This document shows, piece by piece, positions 1 to 6,884 of a DNA stretch of 10,813 nucleotides (position 1 is its first letter; each line of letters begins with the position of its first letter). Under the pieces are notes generated by a model. That model searched no databases and had not been told where the DNA came from. It saw nothing but the letters and a program-made list of their open reading frames with translations. Both the position numbers and the translations under genes were made by a program. Origin of the DNA: Bacteroidales bacterium (lineage in GTDB: Bacteria; Bacteroidota; Bacteroidia; Bacteroidales; JAAUTT01). Location: assembly GCA_012031335.1 (NCBI GenBank), contig JAAUTT010000074.1, positions 1 to 10,813 of the forward strand. Direction: 5' to 3'.

Positions 1-1212
1 TTTCCCGGATTTTACGGAAAAAAATGGGTAACCCTGCCCGATTCGGCAACTCGCCTTTTGGCCATTGATTATAAAAGAAACTCCATTGAACTTTATAGGA
101 ATAATAATTATTATCGTACAAAAGGTCTTTTCAAATCGCTCGAACCTGTCAGGTTCAAACTTCTGACTACCCTCGACGATGCTAAAACTTCGGTTATCCA
201 ATATTTGCCTGCTGTTGGATGGAATACTTCCAATAAATTTATGGCAGGAATACTGTTGCATAATGGAATTTTACTTAAAAAACCACTGGAATACCAGTTA
301 ATGCCCATGTATGGGTTTTACGGTAATAAATTGGCCGGAATGGGTAAAATAAGCTGGAACTTTTTCCCGGAGTTTTCCAATATCAGAATTCTATCGCTCA
401 GTATTTCAGGAACTCAGTTTGCCTATGATAAAGAAACCGATTTCTCGAAAGTAAAGCTCGAAGCCCGGGCCATTTTCCATAACCGCGATTTTCGTTTCTA
501 TCCCCGACATATTCTACAGGCAAGTGCTACACGAGCTTCAGACCTTGAGTATTTGCCGTATTTATCAAAAGAATTCAGGAATTATTACAATCTGGGATAT
601 ACATATCAAAATCCTTTGAAAGAGAAATTAACCCTTGTACAATATAATTTCAAAGCCAATGAGGATTTTGGCCGCACATCTCTCGAAGTAATCTATAATC
701 TTAAACCTTCATTCTTTAAGTCGCCGGTACGATTTAGGATGTTTGCAGGATATATGCTTTATGCCAATCGGCTGATATATGCTTTCAATCTCGATGGGCG
801 CAACGGCTGGAACGATTTTGAATATGAAGGACTTTTCCCAGGAAGGTTTTCCAACAGTGGAATGTTAACGGCTCAGTTTATGCCTGTGGAGGGAGGTTTT
901 TCAGTTCCTTACGGAAGTTATGCCAGTAATTACCTGATTTCGGGTGGGATTGAATTCCGACTTCTTTCCAAAAGTATTTTTAAGTTTGTTAAGGTATACG
1001 GTAATATAGCGCAGGTGAGTTCGAACTATACCGACGGATTTTATTATGAAGCCGGGTTAAAAGCCGGGCAACCAGATTTACTAGAAGTTTACTTCCCCTT
1101 AATATATGATAAAGGTAAATTGATGTTCGATTATTCGGAGTTAATTCGTTTTAACCTGAATCTTAAAGTACTTTCTCCTTTTAATTTGATGGAACGTATT
1201 CCCCGTATTTGA
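1..1212 (+). CDS. C-terminal part of an outer-membrane M1-family metallopeptidase-like protein (5' end outside window)
   Basis: The reading frame is open from base 1 to a TGA at 1210-1212, giving 403 residues, so the true start lies upstream; the TTG at 58 is not a believable start. The fragment has no zinc-binding HExxH motif. It is rich in alternating aromatic and polar residues typical of beta strands. Phrases such as YYRTKGLFKSLEPVRFKLL, LPAVGWNTSNKFMAGILLHN and MPMYGFYGNKLAGMGKISW resemble, from memory, the membrane-barrel C-terminal half of large Bacteroidota M1 (gluzincin) peptidase-like proteins. The catalytic half would be upstream of the window. It would sit in the outer membrane. 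A different outer-membrane barrel family, such as DUF5686-like, is the main alternative. No frameshift is seen here, unlike in several neighbouring genes. No clear terminator follows it. Confidence 0.62.
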   Translation, partial: FPGFYGKKWVTLPDSATRLLAIDYKRNSIELYRNNNYYRTKGLFKSLEPVRFKLLTTLDDAKTSVIQYLPAVGWNTSNKFMAGILLHNGILLKKPLEYQLMPMYGFYGNKLAGMGKISWNFFPEFSNIRILSLSISGTQFAYDKETDFSKVKLEARAIFHNRDFRFYPRHILQASATRASDLEYLPYLSKEFRNYYNLGYTYQNPLKEKLTLVQYNFKANEDFGRTSLEVIYNLKPSFFKSPVRFRMFAGYMLYANRLIYAFNLDGRNGWNDFEYEGLFPGRFSNSGMLTAQFMPVEGGFSVPYGSYASNYLISGGIEFRLLSKSIFKFVKVYGNIAQVSSNYTDGFYYEAGLKAGQPDLLEVYFPLIYDKGKLMFDYSELIRFNLNLKVLSPFNLMERIPRI

Positions 1213-1367
1213 TTTTTAGCAGAATGTCATTTGTAATTTCTGATGGTTGAGTTGTGAGATTGTGATGCCGCTTTCCGAGGCTTTATAATATTTAAAAACA
1301 AACCACACCCAACAGCAGAAAGGGTTTAAAATATTTGTTTTAGAAATTTAATACAACCCGACTTTCT

Positions 1368-1398
1368 TTTGTGCTGTAAAGAAATTTGTTTAAATTTA
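1368..1398 (+). promoter_or_regulatory. Candidate Bacteroidota promoter for the giant sensor kinase
   Basis: TTTG at 1368-1371 is followed after 19 bases by TAAATTTA at 1391-1398. This matches the Bacteroidota pattern (TTTG near -33, TAnnTTTG near -7) except for the last base. Transcription would start near 1405, about 20 bases before the ATG at 1427. The rest of 1213-1426 is AT-rich with no gene seen. The call rests on pattern only. Confidence 0.35.
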
Positions 1399-1426
1399 TT
1401 AATCAAGGGGTACAATAAAAACAAAT

Positions 1427-1657
1427 ATGAAAGAAGATCGGAAGCCAGGGGAAAATCCAAATGATTTTTTTGTAGTAGGAATTGGCGCTTCAGCGGGTGG
1501 ATTAGATGCCATTCAGGAATTATTCGACAATTTGCCAAACGATACCGGATTGGCATTTGTGATTGTACAGCACTTATCCCAGAATTTTAAAAGTCTATGG
1601 ATGAGTTACTGGCTAAACATACAAAAATGCCCATTCATCTGGCAACGCACGATATAG
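1427..1657 (+). CDS. CheB methylesterase domain, N-terminal fragment of the hybrid sensor
   Basis: The ATG at 1427 starts the whole gene. This piece carries the CheB nucleophile motif GIGASAGG (S22) and the catalytic histidine in IVQHLS (H49). CheB hydrolyses glutamyl methyl esters on receptors, but here no phospho-receiver precedes it, as is usual in CheB-CheR fusions. Homology is lost after FKSL near 1597, where one base (A or T) is missing. The next residues, DELLAKHTKMPIHLATHD, continue in frame 1 from 1597 to about 1661. A second missing base in the T/A run at 1657-1664 then moves the frame to 3. Confidence 0.75.
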   Translation: MKEDRKPGENPNDFFVVGIGASAGGLDAIQELFDNLPNDTGLAFVIVQHLSQNFKSLWMSYWLNIQKCPFIWQRTI

Positions 1658-1661
1658 TTTT

Positions 1662-1988
1662 AAACCAAACCATATCTACCTCAATCCCAGCAACAGTAAT
1701 ATTATATGCAAAGAGGGCAAAATCTCTTGTCAGGAAAAAGATAAAACGCATCCCCTTAATTTACCAATTGATATATTTTTCCATTCATTGGGCAACGACC
1801 TTGAACACAGGGCTATTGGTGTAATTTTGTCAGGTACAGGTACTGATGGATCACGGGGGATTGCAACTATTAAAGAAGCAGGTGGAACAATTATAGTTCA
1901 GGACCCGGGAAGTGCACAATTGATGGCATGCCTATTACGGCAATTAATTCCAACCTGGCCGATTATATATTATCACCCGGCAAAATAG
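1662..1988 (+). CDS. CheB methylesterase domain, C-terminal fragment of the hybrid sensor
   Basis: From 1662 the frame reads KPNHIYLNPS and then continues to LSGTGTDGSRG, which carries the catalytic aspartate (D141 after repair) and completes the CheB Ser-His-Asp triad together with S22 and H49. GTIIVQDPGSAQ follows, as expected for this family. The family's usual next phrase, FDGMPITAI, is found only after restoring one T at 1920-1921; as read, the frame runs on with unrelated residues to a stop at 1986-1988. A gene caller would place a false start at the TTG at 1788. Confidence 0.7.
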   Translation, partial: KPNHIYLNPSNSNIICKEGKISCQEKDKTHPLNLPIDIFFHSLGNDLEHRAIGVILSGTGTDGSRGIATIKEAGGTIIVQDPGSAQLMACLLRQLIPTWPIIYYHPAK

Positions 1989-2935
1989 GGGAGGAGTTAG
2001 TAAGGATTGCCGACAGGCCTAAGTTTTCCTTGCAGGAAGATGAATCGGAAGACTCAAAAAACGAGAACCATTTTAACCAGATACTTGACCTGATTTATAA
2101 AGCATCGGGAATAGATTTCAAGCAATATAAACCAGCCACCTTAATCCGGAGGATCGAGAAAAGAATAACTATCCGTCAACTTTTAAACCTGAAGGACTAC
2201 CTCATATTCCTAAAATCAAATCCAAAGGAGCAGGAGCTTTTGTTTAACGATTTTCTGATTGGTGTCACAGCCTTTTTTCGCGATCCCCTTGCTTTCAATG
2301 AAATAAAAGAAACAGTTTTCCCCGAGATTTTCACTCCCGACCGGCAAAAGGAAAGTGTTCGCTTTTGGGTGGTTGCATGCTCAACAGGAGAAGAAGCTTA
2401 TTCTTTGGCCATAATGATTGACGAGTACCTCAAGGAAAGGTCGTTGAGTTTCGATTTTAAAATATTTGCAACCGATGCCGATGCTAAATCAATTCAACAT
2501 GCTGGCCTTGGAAGATATCCTGTAAACCTGGTATCTGACATTTCCAGCGAAAGGCTCGAAAAATATTTTATAAAAACAGGAACTCATCTCGAAATTGTTA
2601 AAACGATCCGTGAGCGCATAGTGTTTTCTAACCACAATATTCTGCGCGATCCTCCTTTTATCCGGATGGATTTTATCTCCTGCCGTAACATGCTTATTTA
2701 TATGAAATCGAAAGTACAGCGTAAGATTATGCTGTCACTTCAATTCGGTTTAAAACTGAATGGCTTTTTATTTTTAGGCAACAGCGAAAACCTTGGGGAT
2801 GTTCAAAGCCAGTTTAAAATTATCGATGCTAAATGGCGTATTTATCAGAATATTTCCACCATCAGGATATTGCCTACACAGTTGCAATCCGATGGTAAGA
2901 TCAGTTCCTATAATCTTTCACATCCATTTTTATAA
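1928..2935 (+). CDS. CheR-type SAM-dependent methyltransferase domain of the hybrid sensor
   Basis: The homologous frame begins at 1922 just after the CheB break. It runs through the end of CheB (MPITAINSNLADYIL) into a full CheR domain. Visible motifs are an N-terminal helical subdomain with LIRRIEKRI, VTAFFRDPLAF, the SAM-binding loop VVACSTGEEAYSLAI, ATDADAKSIQHAGLGRYP, and DPPFIRMDFISCRNMLIY, followed by LNGFLFLGNSENLG. CheR enzymes methylate receptor glutamates using S-adenosylmethionine; the substrate here is unknown. The frame ends at a premature TAA (2933-2935) because the T run at 2927-2931 has one extra T. Without it, the protein continues as SHPFYKESIYGTPQ. Confidence 0.83.
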   Translation: MPITAINSNLADYILSPGKIGEELVRIADRPKFSLQEDESEDSKNENHFNQILDLIYKASGIDFKQYKPATLIRRIEKRITIRQLLNLKDYLIFLKSNPKEQELLFNDFLIGVTAFFRDPLAFNEIKETVFPEIFTPDRQKESVRFWVVACSTGEEAYSLAIMIDEYLKERSLSFDFKIFATDADAKSIQHAGLGRYPVNLVSDISSERLEKYFIKTGTHLEIVKTIRERIVFSNHNILRDPPFIRMDFISCRNMLIYMKSKVQRKIMLSLQFGLKLNGFLFLGNSENLGDVQSQFKIIDAKWRIYQNISTIRILPTQLQSDGKISSYNLSHPFL

Positions 2936-2984
2936 AGAATCTATTTATGGCACACCGCAAAGAGCTCTGCCAGAGACATTATTT

Positions 2985-3272
2985 AATAAACACATTGCCG
3001 AAGAATTGTCGCCTACCTGCATATATATTGACAGGAGCTTCAATATTCTGTTTATCAATGGTAATGTAAACGATTATCTGAAGATTGGCCGCGGACAATT
3101 GCAACAGGACCTGCTTAAAATGATGGTGAACGAAAAAATGAATGCAATGGTCCGCAATGGGGTCAGAAGACTCAAAGAAGAAAGAAAAACCATTGTTTTC
3201 AAAGGCGTGACATTTGAAAATAATAATCAAACGATATATGTTGATATCCAATTTTCGTCTGTAAAAAATTGA
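2985..3272 (+). CDS. PAS1 domain fragment of the hybrid sensor
   Basis: In frame 3 the sequence reads NKHIAEELSPTCIYIDRSF, then NILFINGNVNDYLKIG, and runs on to TIYVDIQFSSVKN. This is the PAS-like domain that normally follows CheR in CheB-CheR fusions. It has no start of its own; it is the continuation of the CheR segment after the extra T at 2927-2931. It stops early at 3270-3272 because the A run at 3263-3268 has one A too many. Removing it gives [17 protein letters not shown], which leads directly into the next piece. No ligand can be assigned from sequence. Confidence 0.6.
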   Translation, partial: NKHIAEELSPTCIYIDRSFNILFINGNVNDYLKIGRGQLQQDLLKMMVNEKMNAMVRNGVRRLKEERKTIVFKGVTFENNNQTIYVDIQFSSVKN

Positions 3273-3294
3273 ATCGTTTCCCGAAGATCTTATT

Positions 3295-3966
3295 TTGCTT
3301 GTATTTAACCGAATAACTGAGCCTAAACAGGATGCGGTTATTTACAACCAGTTTAAACTCGACGAATTTTCGAAACACCGTTTGGAAGATATGGAGAACG
3401 AACTCCGCGTTGCCAAACAGGAAACCCAGAATGTAATTGAAGAGCTTGAAACAAGTAACGAGGAGTTACAGGCGTCCAACGAAGAATTGCAGGCATCGAA
3501 TGAAGAACTGCAAAGCACTAATGAGGAATTACAATCGGTGAATGAGGAATTGTATACTGTTAATTCCGAGCTTCAGGCAAAAAACAAAGAATTGAACGAT
3601 CTCACCAACGACTTTATAAATTTATTCAACAGCACGAGCATTGCTATGCTGTTTCTTGATAAGAATCTCAGAATCCGCAAATTTACTCCTGAATTAAAAA
3701 AGATTTTTAAACTTGAAGAGAACGATATCAACAGGTCTATTGAAAATTTTGCTTCCAACTTCATTAATATCACAGGCAAGGATCTTGCAAAGGAAGTAAG
3801 TAAAGTGATAGAAAGTCAAAAGGTAGGATATAAAGAAATTGTTGATGATGACGGAAATATCTATCTCAACAAAATAATTCCATTTGTAGTTAACGATAGT
3901 AAAGTTGAAGGCGCATTGGTTACATTTATTGATATTACTGAAATAACCCATGCCAAAAAGAAATAG
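3295..3966 (+). CDS. Coiled-coil linker plus PAS2 domain of the hybrid sensor
   Basis: The frame is open from about 3269 and the TTG at 3295 is only an apparent start. About 70 residues form a charged coiled coil with repeats of the type [21 protein letters not shown], a hallmark of the linker in CheB-CheR-PAS proteins and likely to promote dimer signalling. A PAS domain follows ([19 protein letters not shown] to [16 protein letters not shown]). The frame ends at a TAG at 3964-3966. One A is missing in the run at 3961-3963; restoring it gives [18 protein letters not shown], the next PAS. Confidence 0.75.
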   Translation: MLVFNRITEPKQDAVIYNQFKLDEFSKHRLEDMENELRVAKQETQNVIEELETSNEELQASNEELQASNEELQSTNEELQSVNEELYTVNSELQAKNKELNDLTNDFINLFNSTSIAMLFLDKNLRIRKFTPELKKIFKLEENDINRSIENFASNFINITGKDLAKEVSKVIESQKVGYKEIVDDDGNIYLNKIIPFVVNDSKVEGALVTFIDITEITHAKKK

Positions 3967-3983
3967 AAACCAGCGAAGGGAAA

Positions 3984-4877
3984 ATGCGGCTTCTGTTTCA
4001 AACCATGGTAGAAGGTTTTGCACTTCACGAAATCGTTTGTAATGATAAAGGAATCCCTGTAGATTATATATTTCTCGAAGCAAACCCGGCTTTCGAAATG
4101 CTTACCCAGTTAAAACGGTCGGAAATAATCGGTAAAAGGGTTACAGAAGTATTACCAGGTATTGAAAAGGAAGAATTCAACTGGATAACCCGTTATGGGA
4201 AAGTTGCTTTGACCGGACAAACCGATTATTTCGAGGACCATTCCGAAGCGCTCGATAAATGGTATGCAGTAAAAGTTTTTAGTCCTGAACAAGGTAAATT
4301 TGCAGTTTTATTTTCCGACATAAGCGAACGCAAGAAGTTTGAAACCTCCATCCAGGCCAGCGAAGAAAAATTCCGTACGCTATTTGAAACTATGACCCAG
4401 GGCGTTGTTTATCAGAATGCAAGGGGCGAAATTATTAGTGCCAATCCTGCTGCCGAAAGAATTCTCGGTCTCTCGTTCGATCAGATGACAGGACGCACCA
4501 GTATGGATAGCCGCTGGAAGTCGATCCGCGAAGATGGGAGTGACTTTCCAGGTGAGGAGCATCCTGCAATGGTATCGCTTCGAACGGGCAAAGCTATAAA
4601 GGATGTTATTATGGGGATATTTATTCCCGAAATAGAATCGTACCACTGGATCAATATTAATAGCAAACCTTTGTTTCAAAAGAATGAAACAAAACCTTAC
4701 CAGGTTTATGCAACATTCGAGGATATTACCTTTCAACGAAAGGCAATGCAAACTATATTTGAACATAAGCGCAATCTTGAACTGGCACAAAGTTTAGCGC
4801 GGATGGGAAGCTGGGAAGTCGATCTTAAAACCGGCAAATCATCATGCTCAGAGGTATTTGTCAAATTAGTGGTATAG
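3984..4877 (+). CDS. PAS3 and PAS4 domains (and start of PAS5) of the hybrid sensor
   Basis: In frame 3 there are two complete PAS/PAC units. The first runs from RLLFQTMVEGFALHEIVCND to FAVLFSDISERKKFE. The second runs from EEKFRTLFETMTQGVVYQN to QVYATFEDITFQRKAM. Both end in the typical D-I-S/T PAC signature. A third unit begins at RNLELAQSLARMGSWEVDL and is cut at 4875-4877 because one T is missing from the run at 4857-4859. These are sensory or signal-relay modules; the sequence does not show what they bind. Confidence 0.75.
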   Translation: MRLLFQTMVEGFALHEIVCNDKGIPVDYIFLEANPAFEMLTQLKRSEIIGKRVTEVLPGIEKEEFNWITRYGKVALTGQTDYFEDHSEALDKWYAVKVFSPEQGKFAVLFSDISERKKFETSIQASEEKFRTLFETMTQGVVYQNARGEIISANPAAERILGLSFDQMTGRTSMDSRWKSIREDGSDFPGEEHPAMVSLRTGKAIKDVIMGIFIPEIESYHWININSKPLFQKNETKPYQVYATFEDITFQRKAMQTIFEHKRNLELAQSLARMGSWEVDLKTGKSSCSEVFVKLVV

Positions 4878-5133
4878 AACTTGGGAAATCTGGTTTTCAA
4901 TTGAAGCATTTTTAATCTGATACATCCCGAGGATCGGGAAAAATTCAGGGAAGCCTATGAAAACTCAATAGAAACAAAATCGGCTTTTCAATTACAAAAA
5001 GAATTGTTTGAATAAAGGGAATATAAAAACCGTACTTTCAAAAGGAGAGGTGCTAACCGACGCCCAGGGAAATGCAGATAAATTTTATGGTGTGTTAATT
5101 GATATCACCGATCAGGTTAAAAGGATGCTGAGA
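4860..5133 (+). CDS. PAS5 (PAS_3-like) remnant, split into three short frames
   Basis: No single frame covers this stretch, but the homology can be followed. In frame 2 from about 4860 it reads QISGIELGKSGFQLKHF. In frame 3 from 4914 it reads NLIHPEDREKFREAYENS. In frame 1 from about 5000 it reads KGNIKTVLSKGEVL and ends in YGVLIDITDQVK. Together they form a PAS_3-type domain with the characteristic IHPEDR motif. The breaks are an extra T in the run 4909-4913, an extra A in 4996-5000, and a missing A at 5119-5122. An automatic annotation would probably report nothing here. Confidence 0.6.
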
Positions 5134-5141
5134 TTAATAAA

Positions 5142-5543
5142 TTGTACAAAGCTTTCCTGCAGAGTCCTACACCTAATGTGCTAACCGATAAGAATGCTGT
5201 AATTGAATTTGTAAACCATAGCCATTGCGAATTAACAGGTTATAAGGCCAGTGAGTTGATTGGGAAACATACCAATATCTTCAAGTCGGGCAAGCATTCT
5301 CCTGAATTTTACCAGCAGATGTGGTCAAGCCTTGCCGTAAACAAAATCTGGCAAGGTGAGCTGATTAACCGGAAAAAAAACGGGGAACTTTATTGGGAGT
5401 ATGCAACCATTTCGCCTATTTATGATAATGAGGGCAATCTGGTTAATTATATTAAAATAGCCCAGGATGTGACCGATCAGGTAGAGATAAAAGAAAACTG
5501 GAAACAAGCTAAAAAAGAAGGCCGAAGAAGCCGATATGCTTAA
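5142..5543 (+). CDS. PAS6 domain of the hybrid sensor
   Basis: The true frame continues from the KKDAEINKLYKAF region just upstream; TTG at 5142 is not a real start. It reads FLQSPTPNVLTDKNAVIEFV, CELTGYKASELIGKHTNIFK, NRKKNGELYWEYATISPIYD and IKIAQDVTDQVE. This is a well-conserved PAS/PAC unit of the type that often sits directly before a histidine kinase core. A false stop at 5541-5543 arises from one extra A in the run 5511-5516. Removing it gives QAKKKAEEADMLKSSFLANM, joining smoothly to the kinase. Confidence 0.75.
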   Translation: MYKAFLQSPTPNVLTDKNAVIEFVNHSHCELTGYKASELIGKHTNIFKSGKHSPEFYQQMWSSLAVNKIWQGELINRKKNGELYWEYATISPIYDNEGNLVNYIKIAQDVTDQVEIKENWKQAKKEGRRSRYA

Positions 5544-6669
5544 ATCTTCATTTCTTGCAAATATGAGTCATGAGATAAGAACTCCCATGAACTCCATCAT
5601 CGGCTTTGCTCAAATATTGAACGATCCCGGGCTAACCGACGAAAAACGTCAGGAATATATTGATATTATCAACTCGCAGGGCGAACATTTATTAACGCTC
5701 ATCAACGACATTATCGACATATCCAAAATTGAAAATAATGGTTTAGCACTGCGCGAGGAAATATGTAATATCAAAGAGCTTGTAATTGAGCTTCAGACCT
5801 TCTTTTCTCAAAACCGGCGAAATTCAATTGAAGTGCACCTTCAAATTTCGGATGAGATTATGAATCCTGTGATTAGTATCGATGCCACACGATTACGGCA
5901 AATACTCACCAACCTGATTGGTAATGCTATAAAATTCACCAGCAATGGTTTTGTTGAATTCGGTTATACCTTAACCGAAACTAATTTCGTTCAATTTTAT
6001 GTAAAAGATACAGGTGTTGGAATCCCGAAAGATAAACAAAACAGGATTTTTGAGCGGTTTTATCAGGTAGAAACACAAACCAAAGAATCGCTTGTGAGAG
6101 GTACTGGCTTGGGCCTTGCCATATCCAAAGCGCTGGTAAATCTCATGGGAGGACGAATTTGGGTTGAGTCCGAAGAATTTGTAGGATCAACTTTTTATTT
6201 TACAATTCCTTATGTACCCTCAGTGGCAGCTAAAAAGCCCATTAACATTCATCCGGCAAATTATAAGGATATTTTTCATGATTTAACCATACTGGTTGCC
6301 GAAGATATCGAAAGTAACTATATGTTTATGAATTATGCCCTTGCCATTACAGGGATTAAAATGCTGTGGGCCAAAAATGGAAAGGAAGCAATTGAAATCT
6401 TCAAGAATAACCAGTCGGTCAGTCTCATTCTTATGGATATAAACATGCCCGTTCTGGACGGGTATGAAGCAACACGAAAGATCAAACAAATCAATCCATC
6501 TGTGCCAATCATTGCTCAAACAGCGTATGCTATGGAAAGTGATAAAAAAAGAGTTTTGGAAGCTGGTTGCGACGATTATCTTTCAAAACCCATAAAAGTT
6601 GGAATATTGATTGATACAATTAATAAATATATTGTTAAATCTAATACTCCTGCATCGGGGATGGTTTAG
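5536..6669 (+). CDS. Histidine kinase core (HisKA and HATPase) with C-terminal receiver domain
   Basis: This is the signalling end of the sensor. HisKA has SFLANMSHEIRTPMNSIIG with the phospho-accepting histidine (H1382 after repair). The ATPase has the N box LTNLIGNAIKFT, G1 DTGVGIP, F box RIFERFYQ and G2 GTGLGLAISKAL. After a short linker a receiver domain begins at LTILVAEDIESN (acidic pair). It carries the phospho-acceptor aspartate in LILMDINMPVLDGYEATR (D1671), a Thr in AQTAYA and the conserved Lys in LSKPI. All residues for autophosphorylation and His-to-Asp transfer are present. No output DNA-binding domain follows, so phosphate must pass to another protein. The ATG at 5536 is internal. 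Termination is at the hairpin 6692-6737. Confidence 0.87.
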   Translation: MLKSSFLANMSHEIRTPMNSIIGFAQILNDPGLTDEKRQEYIDIINSQGEHLLTLINDIIDISKIENNGLALREEICNIKELVIELQTFFSQNRRNSIEVHLQISDEIMNPVISIDATRLRQILTNLIGNAIKFTSNGFVEFGYTLTETNFVQFYVKDTGVGIPKDKQNRIFERFYQVETQTKESLVRGTGLGLAISKALVNLMGGRIWVESEEFVGSTFYFTIPYVPSVAAKKPINIHPANYKDIFHDLTILVAEDIESNYMFMNYALAITGIKMLWAKNGKEAIEIFKNNQSVSLILMDINMPVLDGYEATRKIKQINPSVPIIAQTAYAMESDKKRVLEAGCDDYLSKPIKVGILIDTINKYIVKSNTPASGMV

Positions 6670-6691
6670 CATAGAAATTATCAATATCAAA

Positions 6692-6737
6692 AAAAACAGG
6701 CAACAAAAAGAGATCGACCTTTTTGTTGCCTGTTTTT
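6692..6737. terminator. Perfect 19-bp bidirectional intrinsic terminator
   Basis: The left arm 6692-6710 and right arm 6719-6737 are exact reverse complements (19 bp, core AACAGGCAACAAAAAG) around an 8-base loop. A 5-T run ends the right arm on the plus strand. Eight A at 6689-6696 give an 8-U tail on the minus strand. It lies between converging genes, 22 bases after the kinase stop, and can end transcription from both sides. Confidence 0.88.
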
Positions 6738-6752
6738 ATTGCCAAAAAATTA

Positions 6753-6877
6753 CTAATTGTTAGGTTGGTTGTCTTTTACTGTGCTTGCCATTGCCTGGTT
6801 GACGAACTGATTGTCTTGCATCAGGTGCCTGAGTTTCTTGTACACTAATTGGTGTAATCAACATTATCCTCATTCAT
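6753..6877 (-). CDS. Possible 41-aa small protein hidden by one frameshift
   Basis: This was found by reading the minus strand downstream of the 120-aa gene. ATG at 6877 reads MNEDNVDYTN and then meets TAG. If one T is restored in the TT near 6850 it continues as LVYKKLRHLMQDNQFVNQAM and ends in KDNQPNN, for 41 residues in all. The composition is protein-like (amphipathic middle, polar tail), and the needed repair is the same kind as in neighbouring genes. An uninterrupted alternative is a 37-aa frame from ATG 6873 to the TAA at 6760-6762, which looks disordered and less protein-like. It would be co-transcribed with the gene upstream and end at the 6692-6737 terminator. No function is recognised. 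It may not be a gene. Confidence 0.27.
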
Positions 6878-6884
6878 TTCATTT

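Larger units (their letters stand above)
1427..6669 (+). pseudogene. Giant CheB-CheR-PAS(6)-histidine kinase-receiver hybrid, interrupted as read by 11 frameshifts (probably sequence errors)
   Basis: This is one gene read in pieces. Repairing single-base losses near 1597, 1662, 1920, 3963, 4858 and 5120, and removing single extra bases near 2929, 3266, 4911, 4998 and 5514, gives one frame of 1748 codons (1747 aa). Domains after repair, approximate residues: CheB methylesterase 15-200 (S22, H49, D141), CheR methyltransferase 210-460, PAS1 520-613, coiled coil 654-724, PAS2 724-845, PAS3 853-973, PAS4 979-1105, PAS5 1115-1230, PAS6 1238-1352, HisKA 1370-1438 (H1382), HATPase 1485-1595, receiver 1618-1738 (D1671). 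CheB-CheR-PAS fusions are a known family, usually orphan sensors rather than core chemotaxis proteins. No membrane segment is visible, so it is probably cytoplasmic. Because the breaks are mostly at short A/T runs and every motif survives, I favour sequencing error over a dead gene. The component pieces follow as separate entries. Confidence 0.82.

Noticed and set aside
58..60. TTG at 58 as a start of the first gene
   Set aside because: The frame is open to base 1 with similar protein character, so the gene begins before the window.
3430..3597. Tandem repeat or CRISPR-like array
   Set aside because: The repeats encode a coiled coil in frame, vary synonymously and have no spacers.
3694..4083. 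Minus-strand open frame of 129 codons, and others at 4380-4790 and 2979-3251
   Set aside because: They lie opposite conserved PAS coding sequence and have no recognisable motifs; they are shadows of the true frame.
1427..6669. Several independent genes (separate CheB, CheR, PAS and kinase proteins)
   Set aside because: The pieces join without gaps in homology, lack believable starts or intergenic spacing, and meet at A/T-run indels. The repaired length is exactly in frame.
1427..6669. Phase variation or programmed frameshifting at homopolymers
   Set aside because: The runs are only 2-6 bases long and occur at 11 places, with no slippery-site plus structure pattern. Phase-variable tracts are usually longer and single.
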